In this document: positions 33,390 through 44,468 of the stretch, piece after piece
Layout: every line of letters starts with the position of its first letter
Position numbering within the stretch: position 1 is the first letter of the stretch
Source: Clostridia bacterium
GTDB lineage: Bacteria > Bacillota > Clostridia > Christensenellales > Aristaeellaceae
Assembly: GCA_017524725.1 (NCBI GenBank)
Contig: JAFXUZ010000087.1
Span: forward strand, 1 to 64,000
Direction of reading: 5' to 3'
Length of the DNA stretch: 64,000 nt
Program-made: the position numbers and the translations under genes
Notes under the pieces: generated by a model
Seen by the model: only the letters and a program-made list of their open reading frames with translations
Told to the model about the DNA's origin: nothing
The model's database searches: none

Positions 33390-34106
33390 ATGAAAAAGCT
33401 TTCCGCCCTGCTACTGGCTGCCCTGTTGGCTGTGTCCCTCTCGGGGTATGCCCGCGCCGATGTGAAACAGTGGGCTGACACGGATATGACAGGCTATGCG
33501 GAAGTATGGTATGTCGATTACAATAAAACAGTCCTGAACAACGTCAACGGCACCACAGCGCAGGCGTCGGCCGCATCCGGCGAAGACGGCAAATGGATCG
33601 TAGACAGATGCTTTGCGGCCGGCTATGAGGTGGGCGATTTCCTGGCGAACGGAGATGAGTCCAACGTGGTTCCGGTGGACCTGAGTGTCGGTGAAAACAC
33701 GGTCTATATCTATGCCATCGTTACCAGGCGGGTCGTCATCGGCCTGTTGTTCGTAAAGATCAACGCGGACGACGGTACCATGACGGTGGAAGGTCAGGTA
33801 AGGAGCGGCGAGGTATTTTTCAAGGGACAGCCCACTTTGACGGCGTATACTTCCATTTCCGCGCTTCGGGGAGACGGGATCCCCTGCGAGGCTGGGGAAC
33901 CCATATCCATCAGAAAAACGTTTGGCGGCGTCCGGGCAGTGCTGATCACCCTGGACGGCTATGCCGCTTATTCGCCCATCGTTTCCACCGACTACAAGGA
34001 CGGCAGCATCCGTTATTTTGCCCTGCAGGATTACTGGAAGAACGAAGACGCCTGGAAGCTGTACCGCACAAGGATGCTGGACGCCCTGGAACTGGTCGCC
34101 CCGTAA
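33390..34106 (+). CDS. Secreted protein of an unrecognised family, paralogue 3
   Basis: 238 residues with a signal peptide (KKLSALLLAALLAVSLSGYARA). It is the most divergent of the three, but the order of blocks is kept: QWADTDMTGYAEVWYVDYNKTV, NVVPVDLSVGENTVYIYAIV with RRVVIGLLFVKIN, EPISIRKTFGGVRAVLITLDGYAAYSPI and ALQDYWKNEDAWKLYRTRM. It starts at the ATG behind GGGGGGAG. The ~100-base gap to the next gene has no clear terminator, so read-through into the E2-like gene is possible. Confidence 0.85.
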   Translation: MKKLSALLLAALLAVSLSGYARADVKQWADTDMTGYAEVWYVDYNKTVLNNVNGTTAQASAASGEDGKWIVDRCFAAGYEVGDFLANGDESNVVPVDLSVGENTVYIYAIVTRRVVIGLLFVKINADDGTMTVEGQVRSGEVFFKGQPTLTAYTSISALRGDGIPCEAGEPISIRKTFGGVRAVLITLDGYAAYSPIVSTDYKDGSIRYFALQDYWKNEDAWKLYRTRMLDALELVAP

Positions 34107-34205
34107 GGACCCGGCGGGAATGGAATTATACCGTTGTCGGCGGAGCAGGCTCGCTGCGGGAAAGAGGATCACGCAGAACGATTCTTTTGTTAGGAGGCAA
34201 ACAAC

Positions 34206-35087
34206 ATGTTTGGTTACAGACCGGACGGCCGCAGGACGCCCAATATCGAGCCGATAGTGAGGATCACGCCCTATCTGATGCCCACCCGTGTGGATTCCAT
34301 GGTTTTTTTGCAGCATGAGGTGGACTTCGAAATGCTGACCAGGTACATTGCGGACCAGGCGGCCAGGGGCGAAAAGATCACTTATATGCAGATCATCATC
34401 GCTGCGTTTGTCCGGTCTGTCAGCCAGCATCCGGAGATCAACCGGTATATCATGAACAAGCAGTTTTATTCGCGGAACAACTGCACCGTATCATTTTCGA
34501 TGCTCAAGGATCCACGGGACGCGGACAAGGGCGAAACGGTGGTGAAGATCAAATTCGACCCCACCGATACCATCTACGACGTACGGGACCGGATGATCAG
34601 GGTGATCGAAGAAAACCGGGGCGAAGAAAGCGAAAACTTTGCCTACAAGCTGGCTTCCGGTGTTTTGATGGTGCCCGGGCTTCCGACTTTCCTGGTGGCC
34701 CTGGTGAAGCTTCTGGACCGTTACGGGCTGATGCCCGGATCTTTCCTTGACAGCCTGCCCTTCCATACCAGCCTGTTCATCACCAACAACGCATCCATCG
34801 GGCTGCATCACGTCAATCACCATATCTACAATTTCGGTTCTACCAGCCTTTTCTTCGGCATGGGTACCGTAGAGAAAAAAGCGGTGGTGGAAAAAGGCCA
34901 GACCCGAATGAAGCGTTTCCTGCCCATAGGCATCACTGCGGACGAGCGGGTGAGCAGCGGCGCGCATTTCGCCCGTTTCTTTACCACGATGAACCGCTGC
35001 CTGAACGACCCGTCCGTCCTGGAAACGCCCCCCGAGAGCGTCAAATACGATCCGAGGACCGAATACCACGTCCCGAAAGTCCGGTGA
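34206..35087 (+). CDS. 2-oxoacid dehydrogenase E2-like acyltransferase-fold protein
   Basis: 293 residues resembling the catalytic domain of dihydrolipoyl acyltransferases/CAT fold: IADQAARGEKITYMQIIIAAFVRSV, ITNNASIGLHHVNHHIYNFG and the C-terminal active-site stretch. There is no lipoyl or E1/E3-binding domain. The usual catalytic DHRxxDG motif reads DERVSSG here, replacing both the histidine and the aspartate, so classic E2 chemistry is unlikely. Stand-alone, E2-like proteins of this type are seen in Clostridia; function unknown. Ribosome site TAGGAGGC. No other 2-oxoacid dehydrogenase genes are nearby. Confidence 0.8.
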   Translation: MFGYRPDGRRTPNIEPIVRITPYLMPTRVDSMVFLQHEVDFEMLTRYIADQAARGEKITYMQIIIAAFVRSVSQHPEINRYIMNKQFYSRNNCTVSFSMLKDPRDADKGETVVKIKFDPTDTIYDVRDRMIRVIEENRGEESENFAYKLASGVLMVPGLPTFLVALVKLLDRYGLMPGSFLDSLPFHTSLFITNNASIGLHHVNHHIYNFGSTSLFFGMGTVEKKAVVEKGQTRMKRFLPIGITADERVSSGAHFARFFTTMNRCLNDPSVLETPPESVKYDPRTEYHVPKVR

Positions 35088-35109
35088 ACTTACCCGGATA
35101 CGGGAATAC

Positions 35110-35146
35110 CCCCCTCACGGCGCCGGTGGCCGGAGAGGGGTTTTTT
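35110..35146 (+). terminator. Terminator of the E2-like gene
   Basis: Stem CCCCTC/GAGGGG (35111-35116 with 35135-35140) with an inner CGGC/GCCG pairing, then TTTTTT. Confidence 0.85.
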
Positions 35147-35150
35147 ATAT

Positions 35151-35182
35151 CAAAACCGCCGGGGCGACAGGCGCTCCGGCGG
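35151..35182 (-). terminator. Terminator of the rubrerythrin gene
   Basis: Stem CCGCCGG/CCGGCGG (35156-35162 with 35176-35182), followed by TTTTG on the minus strand. Confidence 0.7.
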
Positions 35183-35237
35183 CAGACCGGCGGCGGGAAG
35201 CGCGCCGGCTTGCGGTGTGATGTGACGGTATACGGGA

Positions 35238-35771
35238 TCAGTAGTTTTCAGAGCGGATCTCGAAATAGCTCTGGGGATGGGCGCAGACGGGACAGACCTC
35301 GGGAGCGCTGGTGCCCACCACGATGTGGCCGCAGTTGCGGCATTCCCACACCTTGACCTCACTCTTTTCAAAAACGGCCCTGGCTTCCACGTTGCGGAGC
35401 AGAGCGCGGTAGCGCTCCTCGTGGGCACGCTCGATGGCGGCGACGCCGCGGAACTGGGCGGCCAGGTCGGTGAAGCCTTCTTCTTCGGCTTCCCTGGCAA
35501 AGGTCTCGTACATATCGGTCCATTCGTAGTTTTCGCCGTCGGCCGCCGCCGCCAGGTTGGCCGCGGTGTTTCCGATGCCGCCCAGGGCCTTGAGCCACAG
35601 CTTGGCATGCTCTTTTTCGTTTTCGGCGGTCTTCAGGAAAAGGGCGCTGATCTGCTCATAGCCTTCCTTTTTCGCGACGGAAGCAAAATAGGTGTACTTG
35701 TTGCGGGCCTGGGATTCGCCGGCAAAAGCGGTCTGCAGGTTTTTTTCGGTTTTGCTGCCTTTCAGTTCCAT
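35238..35771 (-). CDS. rbr: Rubrerythrin
   Basis: 177 residues. The ferritin-like four-helix domain (about 1-135) has the diiron motifs [32 protein letters not shown] and IERAHEERY; the C-terminal rubredoxin-like domain has CRNCGH and CPVCAH, the FeS4 site. Rubrerythrin reduces hydrogen peroxide in anaerobes with electrons from rubredoxin, encoded here at 48916. The ATG at 35771 follows AGGAGG; the longer frame is rejected. The promoter lies ~135 bases upstream, leaving a long leader. Confidence 0.96.
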   Translation of the reverse strand: MELKGSKTEKNLQTAFAGESQARNKYTYFASVAKKEGYEQISALFLKTAENEKEHAKLWLKALGGIGNTAANLAAAADGENYEWTDMYETFAREAEEEGFTDLAAQFRGVAAIERAHEERYRALLRNVEARAVFEKSEVKVWECRNCGHIVVGTSAPEVCPVCAHPQSYFEIRSENY

Positions 35772-35907
35772 GTTATTTCCTCCTGATGGATCGGGTGTTG
35801 GCCCGGATCGGATATTGATCCTGTGACGGGCGTCCTGGCCCGTGTCGGATGCGGAACGGCCGGCGGGCGTCCTGAAACGGGCGCACGCCTTCAAAGCCTT
35901 CCGTATC

Positions 35908-35937
35908 ATCATATCACCCGGCGGCAGGGTTAGTCAA
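35908..35937 (-). promoter_or_regulatory. Rubrerythrin promoter
   Basis: On the minus strand: TTGACT (35937-35932), 18-base spacer, TATGAT (35913-35908). The leader contains two copies of CGGGCGTCCTG and may be structured. Confidence 0.65.
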
Positions 35938-35944
35938 TTGTGAT

Positions 35945-36331
35945 TTACCCGTGCGGGGATGCCGCCTTTTCCCGGGTCATGGCCCGGTGCTCCCTAAACA
36001 GTTCCCTGTACAGTTCTTCCGCCGTCCAACGGATATTGAACGGGGTCAGGACGGCCTTGAGGGCCACGGGGGCGACCCCGTCCTCCTTCATGCGGTCCAG
36101 GAAGGCAAACACCCTTTCCCGGTCGGAGGCGGCAAAGACCAGCATCTCGTCCGTGAAGGCAGGCCGTGTCAGCGCATCCGCCGGGGCCGGTCCCAGGATG
36201 GCGGACAGGGGCACACGGTGCTCGCTGTTGGCGGCGGGACGCACTTCAAAACCGCAGCCGCGGGCGCAGGAAGCGACGGCGGCTGCGCGGGCGGGGGAAA
36301 AATTGAACAGGATCAGTACGGGCGTATTCAT
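35945..36331 (-). CDS. DUF3783 domain protein
   Basis: 128 residues. Begins with a short hydrophobic strand (TPVLILFNFSP) and ends with the DUF3783 pattern EMLVFAASDRERVFAFLDRMKEDGV with ALKAVLTPFNIRWTAEELYREL. The family is small, cytosolic and without a known activity. It lies 70 bases downstream of the U32 peptidase gene on the same strand, so it may be cotranscribed with it. Ribosome site GAGGGAAGC. Confidence 0.8.
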   Translation of the reverse strand: MNTPVLILFNFSPARAAAVASCARGCGFEVRPAANSEHRVPLSAILGPAPADALTRPAFTDEMLVFAASDRERVFAFLDRMKEDGVAPVALKAVLTPFNIRWTAEELYRELFREHRAMTREKAASPHG

Positions 36332-36401
36332 GCTTCCCTCATTTCGTGATCCGGTACGGAGCGGGAAAGGCTGCAGCGGCCTTCCCCGGCGTCATCCGGC
36401 C

Positions 36402-38438
36402 TTATTTGACGGGCCTTAAGTACAGGGCCCGGGTAAAGGGGCCTTCCCAGGGCCGGCCGTCGCGGAATAGGCGCAGGGCAGCGGCGCATTCCGCGGCGCT
36501 TTCCAAAGTGAAATAGAACGAATGGGATATCCCCCGGGGGATCAGGCCGGCCTTGTCGCCCAAATACAGGGGCTGGGGATTCAGCATGACCGAATACCGC
36601 CTTCCGCGGCAGGAAACGGGGAAGGACAGGCCGTACCGGTCCCGCACCTCTCCGCTTCCGGGGCATTTCCCGCAGCCCTCCTTCCCCCGCAGGGGACAGG
36701 AACGGAAGGTCATCAGCGGCAGGTGTGCGTATACGGCGCAGCCCAGGGGGATGAGCGGGGGGATCTGTTTCATTTCGTCGAAGGCGCACTCAAAGGTCAG
36801 GTCGCAGCCCATGAGGCCGAGGCGGGCGTACTGCCGGAGCGCACAGCCGTTCATGATCCCCAGGGTGCATTCCCCGTACATTTCAAGTCCCTCCTGCTTT
36901 GCGAGGGCGATGCCGGCGGGGGACGAGACGCTGACTTCATTGATCCCCAGGGCGTGTATTTCCCGGAGGTTTTTCCTTTCGTTTTCTTCCTCCTGGCCGA
37001 AAAGCACCCGGTCGATGCGGCCGCGGATCTTTTCGGGCCAGCGTTCGATGAGATCCGGGCCGATCTGGGAAAGCGGCAGGTAGACCAGGTCGGCGAAAGC
37101 TGCCGTTTCGTCGGTCAATTGCTCCCGGGAAGAGAGAAACACCCGGCGAAGGACCGGAGAAGTTTTTTCGCCTGCGTCGGGTATGGCGCACGTCTTGAAG
37201 GGCCATGGCGTGACGCGGCCGAGGACTTCCGACATCATGTCGGCAGCCTCCCTGCGCATGGCGCCGACGGCGGAGGCCGAAAGCCACAGGGAAGGCGCGG
37301 TACGCAGCGCCGATCTCCGGAGGTAAAAGGCGGTCCCTCCCAGCTTTTCAAGGACGGCACGGATGCTTTCTTCGTCCAGTTCCCGGTTTTCGGCCCTTTC
37401 GGGGACCGGCCCCCGGACGGCGACGGTCTTTTCCCCGCAGGTGAAGGTCAGGCGCGCTTCTTCCCCGGGGTAAGCGCTGAAGACTGCGTCAAGGGGCAGG
37501 CGGGGGTACTCCCGCCGGTAATTTTCCCGGATCCTGCCAAGGACCTCCCGGGACTTTTCCTCGTCCTCCTTTGCGCGTATCCCGAACATGGAGGCGTTCC
37601 TTTGGGCGGTATAATAGCCCTGGGTGAAGCCGGATCTGGAAAAGACTTTCTGAAGGGTGTCCATATCGGGCTTTTCCCCGTCCCTGGCCATGCGGCAGGC
37701 GGTGACGGCGGCCGCAACGTATTCCGGCCGCTTCAGCCTTCCTTCGATCTTCAGGCTGTCCACCCCCATGGCCTCGAGCTCGGCGATCTTGTCCACCAGG
37801 CTCAGGTCCTTCAGGCTGAGGACGTATTCCCTGCCGCCCGATGAAAAATCCAGCCGGCAGGGCTGGGCGCAGCGTCCCCGGTTGCCGCTGCGGCCGCCGA
37901 GGACGGAGGACAGGAAGCACTGCCCTGAAAGGCTCATGCACAGGGCGCCGTGGACGAAGACTTCGGTCTCGATGCCCTCGACGCGGGCAGCTTCGCGGAT
38001 CTCTTCCCGGCTCATCTCCCGGGCGAGGACGCAGCGTGAAAACCCCATGTCCCGCATCAGCCGGACGCCGGCGGCGGAGGTGACCGTCATCTGGGTGGAG
38101 GCATGGAGCGGAAGGGAGGGGCAGCATTCCCTTGCCAGGAACACGGTCCCCATGTCCGCGGCCAGGATGGCGTCTGCGCCGCTGTCCGCCACGTTCTCCA
38201 GAGCGCGCACGGCGTCCCCGGTCTCGGACTGCTTCCACAGGGTGTTGAAGGTGACGTAGACCCTGACGCCGCGGGCGTGGCAGAAGGACACCACGGCCTT
38301 AAGGTCGTCAAAATTGTCCGCCCCCATCCGGGCGTTGAAAGTTTTCTGGCCCAGGTAAACGGCGTCCGCGCCGGACCGCACGGCGGCGGTCAGCTGCGCT
38401 TCCCCGCCGGCCGGGGCCAGGATCTCCGCTTTTTTCAT
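36402..38438 (-). CDS. U32 family peptidase
   Basis: 678 residues. The N-terminal TIM-barrel-like half begins KAEILAPAGGEAQLTAAVRSGADAVYLG and includes VFVHGALCMSLSGQCFLSS, GNRGRCAQPCR and the family signature SLKIEGRLKRPEYVA. The C-terminal half adds a DUF3656-like/collagenase-type extension with the Cys-rich CPLRGKEGCGKCPG. U32 proteins include collagenases and tRNA- or ubiquinone-modifying relatives (RlhA, TrhP, UbiU), so peptidase activity should not be assumed; RlhA/TrhP-type RNA hydroxylation is a real alternative. Ribosome site CGGGGGGACC. Upstream lies ktrA (80-base gap). Confidence 0.88.
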   Translation of the reverse strand: MKKAEILAPAGGEAQLTAAVRSGADAVYLGQKTFNARMGADNFDDLKAVVSFCHARGVRVYVTFNTLWKQSETGDAVRALENVADSGADAILAADMGTVFLARECCPSLPLHASTQMTVTSAAGVRLMRDMGFSRCVLAREMSREEIREAARVEGIETEVFVHGALCMSLSGQCFLSSVLGGRSGNRGRCAQPCRLDFSSGGREYVLSLKDLSLVDKIAELEAMGVDSLKIEGRLKRPEYVAAAVTACRMARDGEKPDMDTLQKVFSRSGFTQGYYTAQRNASMFGIRAKEDEEKSREVLGRIRENYRREYPRLPLDAVFSAYPGEEARLTFTCGEKTVAVRGPVPERAENRELDEESIRAVLEKLGGTAFYLRRSALRTAPSLWLSASAVGAMRREAADMMSEVLGRVTPWPFKTCAIPDAGEKTSPVLRRVFLSSREQLTDETAAFADLVYLPLSQIGPDLIERWPEKIRGRIDRVLFGQEEENERKNLREIHALGINEVSVSSPAGIALAKQEGLEMYGECTLGIMNGCALRQYARLGLMGCDLTFECAFDEMKQIPPLIPLGCAVYAHLPLMTFRSCPLRGKEGCGKCPGSGEVRDRYGLSFPVSCRGRRYSVMLNPQPLYLGDKAGLIPRGISHSFYFTLESAAECAAALRLFRDGRPWEGPFTRALYLRPVK

Positions 38439-38518
38439 CGGTCCCCCCGAATATGAAGGTCAGTCCCGCATAACAGGACTTTCCCACGGTTTTTTATGAA
38501 ACGGAAAATAAGAGATCG

Positions 38519-39169
38519 TCACCGCAGCTTGCGGATGTCGTCCAGGGCCTCCTGTTCCCCGAGGAGCACCAGGACGTCGCCTTTTTTGATGGCGTCGTCC
38601 CCGCCAGGGGATATCAGCATTTTGCCGCTGCGCTTGATGGCGATGACGTCGGCCTTGTATTTGGAGCGGATCCTCAGGTCCGCCAGGGTCCGGTCCAGCC
38701 AGAAGGAAGGGGCGGTCACCTCCTCCACCACATAGCCGTCGCTCAGGGCGATGTAATCCTTCAGCATCGGCGAAATGAGCTGGTTGGCAAGCTTGTCGGC
38801 GATCTCCTGTTCCGGGATGATCACCTGGTCGGCGCCAAGCTTCAGCAGCACGTCCTTGTAGGTCTGGTCGTAGGCCTTGCAGATGATGCGCTTTACGCCC
38901 ATGGACTTCAGGTTCATCAGCCCGATGACGCTGGCGGCCAGGTCGCCGCCGAAGGCCAGGATGACGCAGTCGCATTCCGTGACGCCCAGCTCGGTCATCA
39001 CGTCTTTGTCCTGGATATTGGCGGTCACGGCGCGGGTCACATCGTCGGCCACCTCGTCCACGTTTTTCCGGTTGCGGTCGATGGCCAGGACCTCGGCTCC
39101 CTGGCGTGCCAGGCTCAGGGCCAGCTGTTTCCCGAAACGGCCGAGACCCAAAACGGCGTAGCTTTTCAT
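38519..39169 (-). CDS. ktrA: KtrA-type potassium uptake regulatory subunit (RCK domain)
   Basis: 216 residues. The RCK_N Rossmann fold begins SYAVLGLGRFGKQLALSLARQGAEVLAID (GxGxxG for nucleotide binding) and the RCK_C domain follows from about residue 135. These cytosolic rings bind ATP/ADP, NAD or cyclic di-AMP and gate the membrane subunit. The membrane partner, KtrB/TrkH, is encoded 73 bases upstream on the same strand. Ribosome site CAGGAGGATG. I cannot tell the KtrA from the KtrC type by sequence alone. Confidence 0.92.
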   Translation of the reverse strand: MKSYAVLGLGRFGKQLALSLARQGAEVLAIDRNRKNVDEVADDVTRAVTANIQDKDVMTELGVTECDCVILAFGGDLAASVIGLMNLKSMGVKRIICKAYDQTYKDVLLKLGADQVIIPEQEIADKLANQLISPMLKDYIALSDGYVVEEVTAPSFWLDRTLADLRIRSKYKADVIAIKRSGKMLISPGGDDAIKKGDVLVLLGEQEALDDIRKLR

Positions 39170-39242
39170 GATGCCATCCTCCTGTGATGATTTTCCGGCA
39201 ACGGTATTGCCGGGCGCGGATCCCGCGGGAATGAAGCGGGCG

Positions 39243-40658
39243 CTATCCGATCAGGATCGTGGTATCCGCGTAGCGGTACCGGGGTTCGTTTTTGTCCTTC
39301 AGGAAGCCCAGGCTGATGGTCAGCACCCCGACACGGCCGAAATACATGAACAGGATGATCAGCAGCCTGGAGGCGGTCGAGAGGCGGGGGGATACGTTCA
39401 GGCTCAGGCCCACGGTGGCGATGGCGCTGACCGATTCGAACATCGCTTCGGTCAGGGTAAGGCCGCTGTCGCAGGTCAGGAACACTGTCCCCACAAAGAT
39501 CACCCCGATCATGATGCCGAAAATGGTCAGGGCGTTGAATACCGCCTGGGAAGGGATGGTGCGCTTATTGACCACGATGGCGGCCTTGCCGCGCATCCGG
39601 CTCCACAAAAACAGCAGGATCACAAGGAACGTGACGGTCTTGAGCCCGCCGGCGGTGGATCCGGAGGAGCCGCCGATGAGCATCAGGAAGACGGAAAACG
39701 CCTTCCCGGCCTCTGTCAGGCCGGCCTGGTCGATCCCGGAAAAGCCGGCGGTCCGCAGGGTGACGCTCTGGAAAAAGGCGGCCAGCAGCTTTTCGCCCGC
39801 GTTCATCCCGCCCATGGTCGCGGGATTGTTCCATTCGCAAAAGGCGAAGAAGACCGTTCCGGCCGCGAGGAGCGCCAGGGTGGAGACCAGGACCAGGCGG
39901 GTGTATACGCTGAGCTTGCGGAAGGAGCGGACCCGCCATACCTCTTCCCACACCAGGAACCCCAGGCCGCCGAAGACGATCAGGAAGGACAGCGTCAGAA
40001 GGACGAGGGGGTCGCTGTAAAAGGTGATCAGGCTCTGTCCCGGGGCGATGAAGCCGAAGATATCGAAACCGGCGTTGCAGAAGGCGCTGACGGAGTGGAA
40101 CACCCCCAGCTGCACGGCCTTTCCGAAGCCGTACAGGGGGATGAAACGGAGTGTCAGCACCAGGGCGCCCAGCAGCTCCGTCAGGATGCAGCCGATCAGC
40201 ATGAAGCCCTGCATGTGGCGGATGCGGCTCATGTCTTCCTCGCCCATGGCCTGGGAGATCACCATGGCGTCCCGCATGCCGAAACGGCCCCGGAGAACGA
40301 ACACCAGGAGACTGGCCACGGACATGAAGCCGAGGCCTCCGATCTCGATCAGGCAGAGGATCACCGCCTGCCCGAAACCGCTCCACTGGGTCCAGGTGTC
40401 GAACAGGCTGAGCCCGGTGACGCAGGTGGCGCTGGCGGCGGTGAACATGGCCGGGACCAGGCCCGCGCTGCGGCCGCTGCGCGACGAAAAGGGCAGGCAC
40501 AAAAGCAGCGTGCCCAGAAGGATCAGGGCGATGAAGCCCAGGGCCAGCAAACGGTTTGCGCCCAGGGGCCTGCGCATCTTGGAACGTTTCGGATTCATGG
40601 ACGACACTTCCTCAGGGGTCTTCGGGGCCGGGCGCTGTTTTTGCGTGTCTGGCGCCAT
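39243..40658 (-). CDS. ktrB: KtrB/TrkH-type potassium transporter membrane subunit
   Basis: About 471 residues, ten or so membrane helices with four pore-loop repeats; selectivity-filter glycines occur in ATCVTGLSLFDTW, FHSVSAFCNAGFDI, FQSVTLRTAGFSG and FESVSAIATVGLS. It takes up K+ (probably Na+-coupled) together with KtrA. The ATG at 40658 (AGGTGAGT upstream) is preferred to the GTG two codons earlier. The ktrB-ktrA order with the U32 gene beyond it suggests one transcript. Confidence 0.93.
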   Translation of the reverse strand: MAPDTQKQRPAPKTPEEVSSMNPKRSKMRRPLGANRLLALGFIALILLGTLLLCLPFSSRSGRSAGLVPAMFTAASATCVTGLSLFDTWTQWSGFGQAVILCLIEIGGLGFMSVASLLVFVLRGRFGMRDAMVISQAMGEEDMSRIRHMQGFMLIGCILTELLGALVLTLRFIPLYGFGKAVQLGVFHSVSAFCNAGFDIFGFIAPGQSLITFYSDPLVLLTLSFLIVFGGLGFLVWEEVWRVRSFRKLSVYTRLVLVSTLALLAAGTVFFAFCEWNNPATMGGMNAGEKLLAAFFQSVTLRTAGFSGIDQAGLTEAGKAFSVFLMLIGGSSGSTAGGLKTVTFLVILLFLWSRMRGKAAIVVNKRTIPSQAVFNALTIFGIMIGVIFVGTVFLTCDSGLTLTEAMFESVSAIATVGLSLNVSPRLSTASRLLIILFMYFGRVGVLTISLGFLKDKNEPRYRYADTTILIG

Positions 40659-40760
40659 ACTCACCTGATATTATAAATAATTTGTTCCCGCGGCGCAAGG
40701 GATGAAAAGCGGTATGGCACCCATATCGCCGGGGGATCGCGGCTAAGCGGACCGGGTGAT

Positions 40761-40795
40761 AAAAAACGCCGGCGCGTCCAACGGGCGCGCCGGCG
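40761..40795 (-). terminator. Terminator of the HtrA-type protease gene
   Basis: Ten-base perfect stem CGCCGGCGCG/CGCGCCGGCG (40767-40776 with 40786-40795), followed by TTTTTT on the minus strand. Confidence 0.92.
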
Positions 40796-40830
40796 CGGTG
40801 CCGGTGTGTTATGATGCCGCTGCTTCGATG

Positions 40831-42141
40831 TTACGCGGCGGGGACCACAGCGGGAACGAAGGAAGACTGGCTGCCGATGACCCGCAGGGTGACCTCGAGG
40901 TCGATGTACTCACCGTCGGGATCGATAACGCTCAGGTCCAGGGTATTATCCCTGATGGCTTCGGCGGCGCCTTTGGCGCGGTAGACCTTGACGGTGACCA
41001 CGTCGCCCTCGTTCAGGCCCTGGAGCATGCCGATCAGGGCGGTGGTGGAGGAGGTGTCCTTGCCGTTCACTGCTACGATCACGTCGCCCTTCTGGATGCC
41101 GGCTTCGGCGGCGGGGCTGTTTTCTTCCACCTCGCGCACGAAGGCGCCCAAGGGCAGCCTGGCGGTGGCGCTGGAGGAAAGGGTGGTGACGGTCACGCCC
41201 AGGCGGGGTTTGTTGAGCATGGATTCATCGGACCCGTTGTTTCCGGAGGAGGGGGCTGCAGAGGACGCGTTCTCACCGCCCCGGCCGCGGAGCACTTCCT
41301 CGATCAGGGGCTTGGCCACGTTGATCGGGATGCACATGCCGATGTTGTCAACGTCCGTTTCCGAGAAAATATTGCTGGAATACTTTCGGGCGGGGATACC
41401 CATCAGCTGGCCCAGCACGTTGAACATGCCGCCGCCGGAGTTGCCGCTGTTGATGGCGGCGTCTACCTGGATCATGGTGTTGGTGGTGGTGTAGCGGCGG
41501 TAATAACGGTCATAGCTGGTATCCGTTACCTGGCGGTCCACTGCGCTGACGATGCCGACGGTCACGGTGCGGGCGAACTTTTCACCCAGGGGGTTGCCGA
41601 TAACGATGGCCCATTCGCCCACCTGCAGGGCGTCGCTGTCACCCAGTGCCACGGGCTTTACGTTGAGGCCGCTGACCTGAAGGACGGCGATGTCCAGGGA
41701 GGCGTCATAGCCCAGCAGGACGGCATCGTGTTCCTCGCTGTCGGCGGAGGTGGTCACGGTGATCCGGTTGGCGTTTTCGACCACGTGGTAATTGGTCAGC
41801 ACATGGCCGTAGGACGTGATCACCACGCCGCTGCCGGTGCCGTACAGCCTTTCGGAGGGCTGGCGACCGTAATCATCGCCGAAGCTGAAACCGAAGCCGT
41901 AGCCATAGCCGTAGGACGAGGACTGGGTCTGGTAATTGTTGATGCCGACCACGCTGTCACGCACCGCGCTCACGGCCTCGGTAAAGGGGCTGGAGACGAG
42001 GGACGTGTCGGTCTGCGTGTTGACGATGGCGCCGATCTCCTCCTCGGAAATGACGGATGTGTCCGCTCCGGCGGTGATGAGGCCCAGGGCCAGGCAGCAT
42101 ATGCAGATAAGGGAAATAACGGAAATAATCTTCTTTTTCAT
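40831..42141 (-). CDS. HtrA/DegP-type serine protease with PDZ domain
   Basis: 436 residues. A single N-terminal hydrophobic segment (KKKIISVISLICICCLALGLIT) acts as signal or membrane anchor. The trypsin-like catalytic triad is His119 (LTNYHVV), Asp150 (YDASLDIAVLQ) and Ser235 (NSGNSGGGMFN). One PDZ domain spans about 305-390 (LGVTVTTLSSS...GDVIVAVNGKD). A Ser/Tyr/Gly-rich linker precedes the protease. HtrA proteases degrade misfolded envelope proteins. The start at 42141 follows AAGGAGGAAA; the longer frame is rejected. It is divergent from gyrB. Confidence 0.94.
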   Translation of the reverse strand: MKKKIISVISLICICCLALGLITAGADTSVISEEEIGAIVNTQTDTSLVSSPFTEAVSAVRDSVVGINNYQTQSSSYGYGYGFGFSFGDDYGRQPSERLYGTGSGVVITSYGHVLTNYHVVENANRITVTTSADSEEHDAVLLGYDASLDIAVLQVSGLNVKPVALGDSDALQVGEWAIVIGNPLGEKFARTVTVGIVSAVDRQVTDTSYDRYYRRYTTTNTMIQVDAAINSGNSGGGMFNVLGQLMGIPARKYSSNIFSETDVDNIGMCIPINVAKPLIEEVLRGRGGENASSAAPSSGNNGSDESMLNKPRLGVTVTTLSSSATARLPLGAFVREVEENSPAAEAGIQKGDVIVAVNGKDTSSTTALIGMLQGLNEGDVVTVKVYRAKGAAEAIRDNTLDLSVIDPDGEYIDLEVTLRVIGSQSSFVPAVVPAA

Positions 42142-44449
<2,308 letters not shown>

Positions 44450-44468
44450 GTGAAAGGACTTTTGAATT

